Positions 7,284 to 14,045 of a stretch of 14,045 bases of DNA are shown here, one piece after another. Both the position numbers and the translations under genes were made by a program. Origin of the DNA: Prevotella sp. UBA1104 (GTDB lineage Bacteria; Bacteroidota; Bacteroidia; Bacteroidales; Bacteroidaceae). Positions within the stretch are counted from its first letter, which is position 1. Each line of letters opens with the position of its first letter. The notes under the pieces are model-generated. The model saw nothing but the letters and a program-made list of their open reading frames with translations, was not told the DNA's origin and did not search any database. The stretch covers positions 7,319 through 21,363 of the forward strand of contig DCBP01000006.1 of the NCBI GenBank assembly GCA_002314055.1, given 5' to 3'.

Positions 7284-8267
7284 TCACTTCATCACCAGCG
7301 TCATTCCCGGTCTCAGTCCGTCGAACTTCGTAACAGGGCGCGCTTTCACCTCAAAAGTCTTCAGGTCATACTGACCATTGCTCTTTGTTGCCTTCCATAC
7401 GGCATAGCTGCCCTGATCCTTTATATAATACACCTTCATCTTGATATCCTTCTTGAAGGCCGGAGAGAAAGCTGTGAATTCCGAACCAATCTTCAGTCCG
7501 TTGAGCTGATCCTCGCGCACGTTGAACGTTCCCCATACATCACTCATAATAGAAATGCTCATGATAGGAGAGCCCGTGCCTACAAGTTCGCCCACCTTAG
7601 GGTAGACATCACTCACTTCGCCCTCAACCTGAGCCACCTGCACCGTTTCGTTGATATACGAGCTAACCTCTTGAACAGCACCCTTCGCCCTGTTCACCTG
7701 GGCAGCAGCCGCCATGCGCTCCTCTTTGCGGGCACCTTCCTTGGCCATGTCATACTGGCTCTTAGCTGCTTTCTCCTGAGCCTCGTAAGCCTTGAACTGA
7801 GCAAACGCCTCGTCGCGCTTCTGTGCACTCATCACTCCCTCGTTGAAGAGACGCTGCACGCGGTCGTAAGTCTTCTTTGCAATCTCAAGACCTGCCTTGG
7901 CCTGCTGCCAAACCTCGTAGGCACCCTGTATCTGCTGTTGGCGTGCCCCGTTGTCAGCCATCAGCTTCATAGCCGATGCCGCATCCTCGGCACTCTGAGC
8001 CTGAGTCTTCTTTGCTTCCACTTCTGGAGCATCGAGAATGGCGAGAGTATCGCCAACATGGACGTAGTCGCCCTCTTTGACGCGGAGTTCAAGAATACGA
8101 CCGGGCACCTTGCTCGAAACTCTGTATTCCGAAACCTCAATCTCTCCCTGTATAACGTCTTCGCTCTTTCCGAGCGTGAAATATCCTATAAGTCCAGCCA
8201 CGACAACCACTGCCGTGAAACCTGCGATGGCAAGGATTATGCTATTTTTCTGTGCTTTATTTTCCAT
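7284..8267 (-). CDS. HlyD/YhiI-like periplasmic adaptor (membrane fusion protein)
   Basis: A 327-residue adaptor that would bridge the two ABC-2 permeases and the TolC-like outer-membrane factor. One N-terminal membrane anchor lies at about 10-32. A biotinyl/lipoyl-like segment follows at about 42-82 (SSKVPGRILELRVKEGDYV), then a long Ala/Gln/Lys-rich alpha-hairpin at about 82-205, the second lipoyl half (VEGEVSDVYPKVGELVGTG) and a beta-barrel region. The stretch YAVWKATKSNGQYDLKTFEV is typical of YhiI-type adaptors. It is third in the operon, 33 bp after the outer-membrane factor gene. Length and domain order are normal. Confidence 0.93.
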   Translation of the reverse strand: MENKAQKNSIILAIAGFTAVVVVAGLIGYFTLGKSEDVIQGEIEVSEYRVSSKVPGRILELRVKEGDYVHVGDTLAILDAPEVEAKKTQAQSAEDAASAMKLMADNGARQQQIQGAYEVWQQAKAGLEIAKKTYDRVQRLFNEGVMSAQKRDEAFAQFKAYEAQEKAAKSQYDMAKEGARKEERMAAAAQVNRAKGAVQEVSSYINETVQVAQVEGEVSDVYPKVGELVGTGSPIMSISIMSDVWGTFNVREDQLNGLKIGSEFTAFSPAFKKDIKMKVYYIKDQGSYAVWKATKSNGQYDLKTFEVKARPVTKFDGLRPGMTLVMK

Positions 8268-8300
8268 AAATGCTAATTCTACATTCTTAATTCTAAACTC

Positions 8301-9704
8301 TTAATTCAAAATTCCAAGTGCCTTCTTCAGGTTGACCTGAGAAATCTTTACATCCACTTCGGCGTCAATCTTCTGCGACTGAGCCTGCATCCAAGCTGTC
8401 TGTGCCTCCATGACGTCGGTGGTCTGGAGCACACCCTCCTTGAAACCGACATTTGCGCAGCGCAGATTCTCTTCAGCCTTCTCCACGTTCTTTTTTGCCA
8501 TGGCAAGTTTCTTGTAAGCCTCGTTCAGTTTAAAGTTGCTCTGACTCACCTGCAAACCGATTTTCTCCCTTGTGTCGTCCATCTCGAGTTTGGCAATAGT
8601 AGTGGCAGCCTTGGCAGCGCGCACTTTATATGTGCCCTCCATCCAGTTCCAAACCGGTATGCGAACCATAACGCCAACATTCCATACTCCGGCAAATTTC
8701 TTCGTGAATCCGTCGTAAAGGTTAGGATTTGTCATCAGGTATCCGCCGGTAACCAATACTTGCGGCAAGAAAGCCGAGCGCACAAGTTTAGTTGCCTGTT
8801 TACTCAGGTCTACGGCATTCTGCAGGAGATTCATCTCCGGACGTCGGTCGATAGCCTGTGCCGTGTCGCCTATAGCCACGGCGTCGCCGAGCGAGATACT
8901 TTCAGAATTCTCGTCGGCAAGAGTTATCGTTGATTCCGTAGGCATGCCGCAGAGCTGACACAAGAGCATCTTGGCAAGCGACAGTCCGTCCTCCACCTGC
9001 GTAACCTGCATCTCAGCCTCGTTCACCTTCACGTTCACCTTCAGTCCGTCGGCGCGTGTTGCCACGCCCTCCTTAATCATCTTCGCCACATCGCTGTCGA
9101 GTTTCTTTACGAGAGAAAGATAGCTGTCGGCGAGTTTCTGTTTGTGTCGCAACGACACCACCGTCCAGTAAGTCTGGTCGATGTCGTGGAGTATCGTCTG
9201 CCGGCTCACTTCCTCTTTATTAGCCGCCATAGTTTCCGTTATGTCGGCTATGCGGTTAGCAGCCGTTATGGCACCGCCCATATACACAGGTTGCGTTACC
9301 ATAGCCGACACCATATACATCTGTCGGTTGTTAGTGCGGAAGGCATCGGTAACGTCCTGTCCTATCTTGTCCAGTGCGCCCGTCACCTTCGGGTCGCTGA
9401 TACCGAGCAGTCCGCCGAGGTTTGTGCCGATACTGTTTAGAGTATTTTTCTGCGTGTTGTTGAGAATAGAAATCTCCTTGCTCGAGAATACCGCTCCGCC
9501 TACAACGTCGAGGTGGGGCAGGTATTTCGTCCTGGCAGCCTTGCGAGTCTGCTCAGCCATGGTGCGCTGCACTTTCGATGCCGTCAGCGTCTTGTTGTTG
9601 CCCAGAGCCATCTGCCGGCAACTGTCGAGCGTCAGCACATTTTGCTGTGCCGATGCCGATACTGCCGCTGTTGCAAGAGCTATTATTGATAATATTCTGT
9701 TCAT
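8301..9704 (-). CDS. TolC-family outer-membrane efflux protein
   Basis: A 467-residue outer-membrane factor forming the exit duct of the export complex. A signal peptide covers residues 1-19 (ASA|QQ). The mature part begins with the LTLDSCRQMALGNNKTL motif usual for this family and shows the expected two-fold repeat: long helices with short strand segments (for example MVSAMVTQPVYMGG and NVGVMVRIPVWNW), each followed by another helical region. It is second in the operon, 30 bp after the coiled-coil gene and 33 bp before the adaptor. Length is normal for the family. Confidence 0.94.
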   Translation of the reverse strand: MNRILSIIALATAAVSASAQQNVLTLDSCRQMALGNNKTLTASKVQRTMAEQTRKAARTKYLPHLDVVGGAVFSSKEISILNNTQKNTLNSIGTNLGGLLGISDPKVTGALDKIGQDVTDAFRTNNRQMYMVSAMVTQPVYMGGAITAANRIADITETMAANKEEVSRQTILHDIDQTYWTVVSLRHKQKLADSYLSLVKKLDSDVAKMIKEGVATRADGLKVNVKVNEAEMQVTQVEDGLSLAKMLLCQLCGMPTESTITLADENSESISLGDAVAIGDTAQAIDRRPEMNLLQNAVDLSKQATKLVRSAFLPQVLVTGGYLMTNPNLYDGFTKKFAGVWNVGVMVRIPVWNWMEGTYKVRAAKAATTIAKLEMDDTREKIGLQVSQSNFKLNEAYKKLAMAKKNVEKAEENLRCANVGFKEGVLQTTDVMEAQTAWMQAQSQKIDAEVDVKISQVNLKKALGILN

Positions 9705-9734
9705 CCTTTGTCGCTTTCTGTGTTGTTATCTGGC

Positions 9735-10613
9735 TCAGTTAAAAGAGAAGTTTCTTGATCCTATCATATTTCCGTCGGCAAACACGCTAACGTTGTATGT
9801 TCCCGGATTAAGCGGTTCGTTCACGTTCCAGTAGAGCGTTACCGGTGTTTCGTTGCCTGTATATTCGATAGTCTTGCGCATAGAATACTGTAGCGAGCGG
9901 TTTTCGTAGTTGAATGAGCCGCTTGCTCCCATCACGCTGCCCGCCGGCGTCGTAACCCTCACGTAGAGAGTTCTCTGTCCGTTCTGTGCCGTAACGTTCT
10001 TTGCTATGTTGAAGCTAACGGTGATGAGCTTTGCATCCTTTATCTTCTTGGCGTTCTTCTTTGCGCTTCCCTTCTTCTTTGCCGTCATAGTGATGCCGTT
10101 GGCATCGAGCTGTGCTGCGATGGCAACCTTCTCCGAGAGCGATGCCTTGTCGGAATTCAGTCCTTCAATCTGGCGTGTAGCCTCGGCATACTGTCCCTTT
10201 ACGCGGGTATTCTCTGCCGTAAGGTTCTGGTTTAGACGGTTCAGCGAGTCAATCTCCAACACATAGCTGCGGATTACGGCACGACAAGTGGCGAGCTCCT
10301 TCTTTAGTCGGGCTATCTCCCTTGCGTCGGTGCTCTTCACGCTCTTCAGTTCCTTCAGCAGCTCTTCCGTCTTGAGCTGCTCTTGAGTGAGCTGAGCCAC
10401 GAGCGAGTCGTTGTTTATCTTTGTTTTCATCTCCGAATACTGGTCGGCAAACTGCTGATATTCGTTTTCCATTTCCTTCTTGTCGAGTTCGGCAAGTTCC
10501 TGCATCTCCTTGTTTGCCTGCTTTTCATTGTGCAGACTCATTGTGAGATACGCAATGCCGCCGATGAGCAGCAGAACTACAACTACTACGGGAATCAAAA
10601 ATTTCTTGTTCAT
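9735..10613 (-). CDS. Membrane-anchored coiled-coil protein, function unknown
   Basis: A 292-residue protein, first in the transport operon. It has a short basic start, one membrane span (about 5-25), then a charged heptad-type coiled coil (about 28-165) rich in Glu, Lys and Gln. A Lys/Ala-rich linker (about 178-194) follows, then a beta-rich C-terminal domain (195-292) with LYVRVTTPAGSVMG and LNPGTYNVSVFADGN. The topology suggests a periplasmic stalk carrying an Ig-like or similar beta domain. It is not a usual part of the TolC/HlyD/ABC-2 set that I recognise, but it shares the promoter and is 30 bp from the TolC gene. It might scaffold the complex or contact peptidoglycan. I do not know its family name. 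Confidence 0.85.
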   Translation of the reverse strand: MNKKFLIPVVVVVLLLIGGIAYLTMSLHNEKQANKEMQELAELDKKEMENEYQQFADQYSEMKTKINNDSLVAQLTQEQLKTEELLKELKSVKSTDAREIARLKKELATCRAVIRSYVLEIDSLNRLNQNLTAENTRVKGQYAEATRQIEGLNSDKASLSEKVAIAAQLDANGITMTAKKKGSAKKNAKKIKDAKLITVSFNIAKNVTAQNGQRTLYVRVTTPAGSVMGASGSFNYENRSLQYSMRKTIEYTGNETPVTLYWNVNEPLNPGTYNVSVFADGNMIGSRNFSFN

Positions 10614-10678
10614 ATCTTCTTTTGTTTTTTATTTTTTTACCTTAATTATAATAACTCTTTTCTTTTTATAATATTGTG

Positions 10679-10708
10679 CAAATATACTTTCTTTTGGTAA
10701 AAGAGCAA
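10679..10708 (-). promoter_or_regulatory. Promoter of the five-gene transport operon
   Basis: The minus strand reads TTGC (10705-10708), an 18-nt gap, then TATATTTG (10679-10686), a close match to the Bacteroidota -33/-7 promoter. It would give an untranslated leader of about 60 nt before the coiled-coil gene. The same spacing occurs in the kinase promoter. Confidence 0.75.
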
Positions 10709-10806
10709 AACAATGTATGTTATGAAATCTTTAAACGGACAATTTATATATTATTTTATGGAAAAAACGAACAATGTGTGCTGTTAATTAGAAATCCGTT
10801 ATGTTC

Positions 10807-10894
10807 CGCCCAAACGCTTCGGGCGTTTCGCCCAAACGCTTCGGGTGTTTCGCCCAAACGCTTCAGGCGTTTCGCCCAAACGCTTCGGGCGTTT
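10807..10894. repeat. 22-bp palindromic tandem array, four units
   Basis: Four 22-bp units run 10807-10828, 10829-10850, 10851-10872 and 10873-10894. Each carries AAACGC and GCGTTT arms around a TTCGG-type loop. The second unit changes one arm to a G-T wobble and the third changes only the loop, so hairpin pairing is kept in every unit. It is GC-rich inside very AT-rich DNA and ends 45 bp before the kinase -33 box. The repeat is free of stop codons on both strands. Confidence 0.93.
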
Positions 10895-10939
10895 GCATGC
10901 AATGCTTTTTTTATGTAAAATAAAATCTGAAATTTTCTA

Positions 10940-10970
10940 TTGCAAATATATATAAAATGTATACCTTTGC
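10940..10970 (+). promoter_or_regulatory. Promoter of the kinase/DNA-binding operon
   Basis: TTGC (10940-10943), an 18-nt gap and TACCTTTGC (10962-10970) make a near-ideal Bacteroidota promoter. Transcription should start near 10976. The upstream ATG at 10957 lies inside the promoter and could not be on the transcript, which fixes the kinase start at 11020. Confidence 0.8.
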
Positions 10971-11019
10971 AAAAAGTTACTTAATAATACTTAAAGCAGA
11001 CAATAGCACAAGCATTCCG

Positions 11020-12291
11020 ATGACTGATAAATGCAATACTTCAGGATTCGTTCCGCCAGAGGATATCTATATCTCTAATGTATTTGTGGATATACAGGAG
11101 ATACCCTCGGAAGGTTTTTCCATGCTCCTTCGCGCTAAACGCGACGGACAATGGTGGATGCTGAAAGGACTGAAAACGGAGTATCGCAACGATTTCGTGT
11201 ATCAGGAGCTATTGCATAAGGAGCATAATATTCTCAACGGTCTTAAAAGCCATTATATTGTTGATGTATGCGGGATGGAGAATATTGAAGGCTATGGCGA
11301 GTGTATCATAATGGAGTGGGTCGACGGACTTACTCTGAGGCAGTGGCTGACACTGAAACATTCATGTCGGGAGAAACGCCGCATCTTCTCACAACTGCTT
11401 GATGCCGTTGAGTTTGTTCACCAGCGGCAGGTGGTTCACCGCGACTTGAAACCGGAGAATGTTATGGTGACCAGAAACGGACAGAACGTGAAGCTTATCG
11501 ATTTCGGACTTGCTGATACCGACAGCTATGCCGTGTTCAAACAGCCTGCCGGCTCCGTGGGCTTTATCGCTCCCGAACAGTCTAACGGTTCGGTTCCCGA
11601 CAGCCGTAACGATATCTACAGTCTTGGCTGTATATTGCAACTGATGGATATCAGCTGGATTTACCGACGAGTGATTAATTCTTGTCATGCCCCCATCAAC
11701 AAACGTTTCGAGGATGTTGCTTCTATGCGGAATGCCTTGCGTTCCGTGCGCCACAGACTTCATGTGGCATGCATCGTCTTACTTCTTGTTTTCGTTTCGG
11801 GGGGGGTAAGTTATGCCTATCATGAACTGGCTGGACCGCGACAGACTTACAATATCGTTGCCGATTTCAAAATCGGGTATCTTAGGTTTCAGTCGTGGGG
11901 CGGCGGACAGGTTACGGTTGCGAGTACCGATGATGTTGACTCGTGTGTAGAAATACCGCCACACGTGGAGTATCAGGGCATTAAATACAATGTAACAGAG
12001 GTTACTTTCAAGGCTTTCAGTAATCATAGAAATTTACGTTGTGTCGTTTTCCCCGACAATATGCTGCATGTCATGAAAGGGGCGTTTAAGGGCTGTACGA
12101 GCCTTGACGCACTCTGTCTTCGTTCTAAAACCCCGTATGCCATCGGCAACGACATGTGGAAAACCGATATAACCAAGATTTTCGATTCCTCCCATTTCCA
12201 GAGCGTTACTCTCTATGTGCCACGTGGCAGTATCCAAGCCTACCGCCATTCGGAGTGGGGCAAGTTCAAGAATATAAAAGAATACGTATGA
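11020..12291 (+). CDS. Hanks-type Ser/Thr kinase with membrane span and BspA-like extracytoplasmic domain
   Basis: A 423-residue receptor-like kinase. The N-terminal cytoplasmic kinase domain (about 20-235) has a Lys at 49 in WMLKGLK, the catalytic loop HRDLKPEN at 140-147, DFG at 161-163, APEQ at 184-187 and DIYSLG at 198-203, so it should be active. The glycine-rich loop is degenerate (IPSEGFSMLLRAKRDG). A single span follows at about 248-267. The outer part (about 270-423) resembles BspA-like leucine-rich repeats, with FKAFSNHRNLRCVVFPD, GAFKGCTSLD and the terminal VTLYVPRGSIQAYRHSEWGKF module. Start 11020 is chosen because the earlier in-frame ATG (10957) is within the promoter. A G8 tract (11799-11806) lies at the end of the span codons. 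The stop overlaps the start of the next gene (ATGA), implying coupled translation. Targets unknown. Confidence 0.9.
   Translation: MTDKCNTSGFVPPEDIYISNVFVDIQEIPSEGFSMLLRAKRDGQWWMLKGLKTEYRNDFVYQELLHKEHNILNGLKSHYIVDVCGMENIEGYGECIIMEWVDGLTLRQWLTLKHSCREKRRIFSQLLDAVEFVHQRQVVHRDLKPENVMVTRNGQNVKLIDFGLADTDSYAVFKQPAGSVGFIAPEQSNGSVPDSRNDIYSLGCILQLMDISWIYRRVINSCHAPINKRFEDVASMRNALRSVRHRLHVACIVLLLVFVSGGVSYAYHELAGPRQTYNIVADFKIGYLRFQSWGGGQVTVASTDDVDSCVEIPPHVEYQGIKYNVTEVTFKAFSNHRNLRCVVFPDNMLHVMKGAFKGCTSLDALCLRSKTPYAIGNDMWKTDITKIFDSSHFQSVTLYVPRGSIQAYRHSEWGKFKNIKEYV
11799..11806 (+). repeat. G8 homopolymer in the kinase gene
   Basis: Eight consecutive G encode Ser-Gly-Gly-Val near the end of the membrane span. 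Loss of one G gives an immediate TAA stop. Gain of one G gives a TGA stop a few codons later. Either change would remove the extracytoplasmic domain but leave the kinase domain whole. Confidence 0.85.
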
Positions 12292-12851
12292 TACACAATC
12301 TCGTTCTTAGAGTTGAAGCTATGCTCAACCGCAAACTTCAGACGCATGGTGATTTTGTCGCCCTCAGCGACATCCTCTTCGACCGCACTCGTGAGCGTAT
12401 CAGTTCTACGACACTACGCCGCATGTGGGGCTATTGCGACGAAGGCGTCAAGCCGCGCCGCTTTACCCTCGACGTGCTCTCGCGCTTCGTCCTCTTCCGC
12501 GATTTCGACGACTTCTGTTCCAACGCCTGCAACGAGGAGCTGCAGAGCGGCTTATGTCTTGGCGGCAAGATAGATGCCGACTATCTTTACGAGGGGCAGC
12601 TCCTTCGCATGAGCTGGTTGCCCGACCGCTGCTGTCTTATTGAGCATCTCGGTCACGGTGAGTTCCGCATCGTCGAGGCGGTAAACACCAAACTAAGTAT
12701 TGGCGACACCTTCACCTGTCATCTCTTCATCAACAACGAGCCTGTCTATCTCGACAATCTCATCCACAACGGGCAAGGTCCGATGCGCTACGTAGCCGGT
12801 CGCCAGTCGGGAGTGCTGGTAGAGAAGGCGGCGCAGATACAGGTGGGGTAG
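12288..12851 (+). CDS. Probable DNA-binding partner of the kinase, 187 aa
   Basis: The start is ATG 12288, overlapping the kinase stop as ATGA; an in-frame upstream start at 12156 would overlap the kinase by over 130 bp and is unlikely. Residues 1-80 contain ISSTTLRRMWGY, PRRFTLDVLSRFVLFRDFDDFC, a helical pattern resembling a helix-turn-helix module that I associate with uncharacterised Bacteroidales proteins. Residues 90-187 look beta-rich (YEGQLLRMSWLPDRCC, KLSIGDTFTCHLFINNEPVYL, GRQSGVLVEKAAQIQVG) and may be a ligand or regulatory domain. There is no signal peptide or membrane span, so it is cytoplasmic. Codons are more GC-rich than in the neighbours. A role as regulator controlled by the kinase is inference from the operon; I do not know an established family name. 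Confidence 0.82.
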   Translation: MIHNLVLRVEAMLNRKLQTHGDFVALSDILFDRTRERISSTTLRRMWGYCDEGVKPRRFTLDVLSRFVLFRDFDDFCSNACNEELQSGLCLGGKIDADYLYEGQLLRMSWLPDRCCLIEHLGHGEFRIVEAVNTKLSIGDTFTCHLFINNEPVYLDNLIHNGQGPMRYVAGRQSGVLVEKAAQIQVG

Positions 12852-12880
12852 AGTGGATGTGTGATTTTATTCTGTAAAAG

Positions 12881-12935
12881 AAAAACGTACCAATTTTTCC
12901 AAAGCAGCTGATGTTGGGAAAACTGGTACGTTTTT
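12881..12935. terminator. Bidirectional terminator between convergent units
   Basis: AAAAACGTACCA (12881-12892) pairs perfectly with TGGTACGTTTTT (12924-12935). An inner stem TTTTCC/GGAAAA (12895-12900 and 12917-12922) extends it. T-runs follow on both strands. It ends the kinase operon from the left and the surface-protein gene (stop at 12965) from the right. Confidence 0.88.
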
Positions 12936-12964
12936 TAGTTTAGAGCTTTTGTTTCTTTAAATTC

Positions 12965-14045
12965 TTATTTTACAGTTACCGTCAAGGCTTTGCCGCTTAT
13001 ATTCACAATATAGACGCCAGCTCCAGGTAGTTTGCAGGTATGTAACGTGCCATGATAAATCATACTACCTTGAGCTGATGCAACTGTGATAGGTGCACCA
13101 TCATCAACTCCCGATATTTTAAGCGTATATGCATTAACGTTGATACTCATTTCATCAGAAGAATTGTTTTCTATGTTTGTTGTTCCTATAACATTAATGT
13201 AGCATGAAGTGGAAACAGTTGTATTGTCTGGTAGCGTCGCAGTGGCCGTTACTGTTGCACTACCAGCCTTTTTGGCATACAACTTATCTGTATTATAATA
13301 TCTAAGCACGGTAGGGTCTGATGTTTCAATGTTCAAACTTGTATAGTCTGCGTCTTCCGGGTAAAATCTAACCTTTTCTGTAACTTTTTCTATATATTTA
13401 CCTACGTCTATTTTAGATGGCATTCCCCAAAATGAGATACTTTCCAAATTCAGCGCACCTACAGTTACCTTACAATTGGTGCTGACTTCGGAACCATCCA
13501 TAGCTTTTGCAGTAATAACAGCTTCACCCACATTCACTCCCACAACATAGCCATCTTTATCAACAGTTACAATGCTTTCGTCGCTACTACTCCATTCTAA
13601 AGTCTGTATGTCTGCATTTTCAGGGCTGATAGTTGGAATGAGCTGAATTTTGCCTTCTTCGCCTTTTACCTTGATGCGAGCCGTCTCCGGAAGATTGATT
13701 TTAGTTATTGGCGTTTCACCCATTGGATAGATACGGTCTGCAAAATTAGCCCATGGATTTGTGTTTTTGTAATCTTCCAGTGATGATTTTGGCACATAGA
13801 TTCTTTTAGGGGTGGTATATATGTTTCCTTTTACTTTAATATCATCAGGGTTTACGACGTAACATTTTAGAGTGACATCATCGAACCTAAAAGACGAACT
13901 TGATAAAGACTTTAATTCTGATGGTATTGTAAATTGTATTAGGCTGAAACAATTCCAGAAAGCATTATCTCCTATTTTTTCAATGTTTTCAAATGAAGCG
14001 GATGATAATTTATTGCAGTTTAGAAATAGGTTGTCCAATTTGACG
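12965..14045 (-). CDS. BspA-like LRR/Big_2 surface protein, C-terminal part (partial)
   Basis: The frame is open through the right edge, so the N terminus is missing; the TTG codon at 14036-14038 is read as Leu within the gene. The visible part of about 359 residues has BspA-type leucine-rich repeats first (IGDNAFWNCFSLIQFTIPSE, then the VPKSSLEDYKNTNPWANF cap). Two Ig-like Big_2 domains follow (about 109-193 and 196-286 from the TTG Leu), with the typical WSSSDESIVTVDKDG and VGEAVITA motifs. A tail ending GVYIVNISGKALTVTVK resembles a type IX-type C-terminal domain. The protein is expected on the cell surface or secreted, with an adhesion or binding role by family analogy. It converges on the kinase operon, whose sensor part has the same LRR type. 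Confidence 0.88.
   Translation of the reverse strand, partial: VKLDNLFLNCNKLSSASFENIEKIGDNAFWNCFSLIQFTIPSELKSLSSSSFRFDDVTLKCYVVNPDDIKVKGNIYTTPKRIYVPKSSLEDYKNTNPWANFADRIYPMGETPITKINLPETARIKVKGEEGKIQLIPTISPENADIQTLEWSSSDESIVTVDKDGYVVGVNVGEAVITAKAMDGSEVSTNCKVTVGALNLESISFWGMPSKIDVGKYIEKVTEKVRFYPEDADYTSLNIETSDPTVLRYYNTDKLYAKKAGSATVTATATLPDNTTVSTSCYINVIGTTNIENNSSDEMSINVNAYTLKISGVDDGAPITVASAQGSMIYHGTLHTCKLPGAGVYIVNISGKALTVTVK

Larger units (their letters stand above)
10614..10956. other. Divergent promoter region between transport operon and kinase operon
   Basis: This AT-rich spacer holds one promoter per strand (10679-10708 minus, 10940-10970 plus) and the 22-bp palindromic array (10807-10894). 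The stretch 10709-10806 shows nothing specific. An open frame on the plus strand through the array is best explained by the stop-free repeat. Confidence 0.8.

Noticed and set aside
7671..8276. Plus-strand 201-codon frame opposite the adaptor gene
   Set aside because: It is antisense to a clear HlyD-type gene and shows no recognisable domain or promoter.
9181..9834. Plus-strand 217-codon frame opposite the TolC gene
   Set aside because: It is an antisense shadow of a well-supported outer-membrane factor gene.
10807..10894. CRISPR array
   Set aside because: The units are contiguous without spacers, and no cas genes are present.
10676..10918. Plus-strand 80-codon frame across the 22-bp array
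   Set aside because: Its only notable part is the translated, stop-free repeat, and it starts inside the divergent promoter region.
12156..12287. Upstream extension of the 187-aa protein
   Set aside because: It would overlap the kinase gene by over 130 bp, whereas the ATG at 12288 gives the usual ATGA coupling and a sensible N terminus.
14036..14038. TTG as the start codon of the right-edge gene
   Set aside because: The frame stays open to the edge, the sequence here is mid-LRR, and no signal peptide follows, so the gene is truncated by the window.

Overview
The window reads as a chromosomal segment of a Bacteroidales bacterium, most likely Prevotella or a close relative. The reasons are: promoter boxes of the Bacteroidota type (TTGC, 18-nt gap, TAnnTTTG); a small MKKKYIAP...LMAGS...LWDE protein of a type common in Prevotella; BspA-like leucine-rich repeat (LRR) and Big_2 surface proteins; surface proteins ending in a GLYIHNGKK-type tail; and GC-rich palindromic repeats scattered between AT-rich spacers.

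Layout, left to right. (1) 1-260: five 42-bp tandem repeats plus a partial sixth, fused to a GC-rich hairpin. (2) 337-368: a hairpin terminator ending a minus-strand unit that encodes a large secreted pectin methylesterase (641-3949) and, 14 bp downstream, a 63-residue small protein (435-626). (3) 3950-4438: gene-free spacer with a -7-like box, a 14-bp dyad and a GC-rich inverted repeat. (4) 4439-10613: a five-gene minus-strand operon. In transcription order it encodes a membrane-anchored coiled-coil protein, a TolC-like outer-membrane factor, an HlyD/YhiI-like adaptor and two ABC-2 permeases. No ATPase is present. Palindromic repeats sit directly behind three of the stop codons, and one repeat block has become coding sequence at the N terminus of the last permease. 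(5) 10614-10956: a divergent promoter region with a well-formed promoter on each strand and a four-unit 22-bp palindromic array. (6) 11020-12851: a plus-strand two-gene operon. It encodes a Hanks-type Ser/Thr kinase with one membrane span and a BspA-like extracytoplasmic tail, translationally coupled (ATGA overlap) to a probable DNA-binding protein. (7) 12881-12935: a bidirectional terminator. (8) 12965 to the right edge: the C-terminal part of a BspA-like LRR/Big_2 surface protein on the minus strand.

How the parts may work together. The transport operon would form a cell-envelope-spanning export complex (outer-membrane factor, adaptor, two permeases) needing an ATPase encoded elsewhere. The pectinesterase acts on extracellular plant pectin. 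The kinase/DNA-binding pair looks like a one-span receptor-kinase signalling module. A G8 tract at the end of its membrane-span codons could switch the sensor domain off. This pair and the repeat-derived permease N terminus are the most interesting items; functional statements about them are inference.
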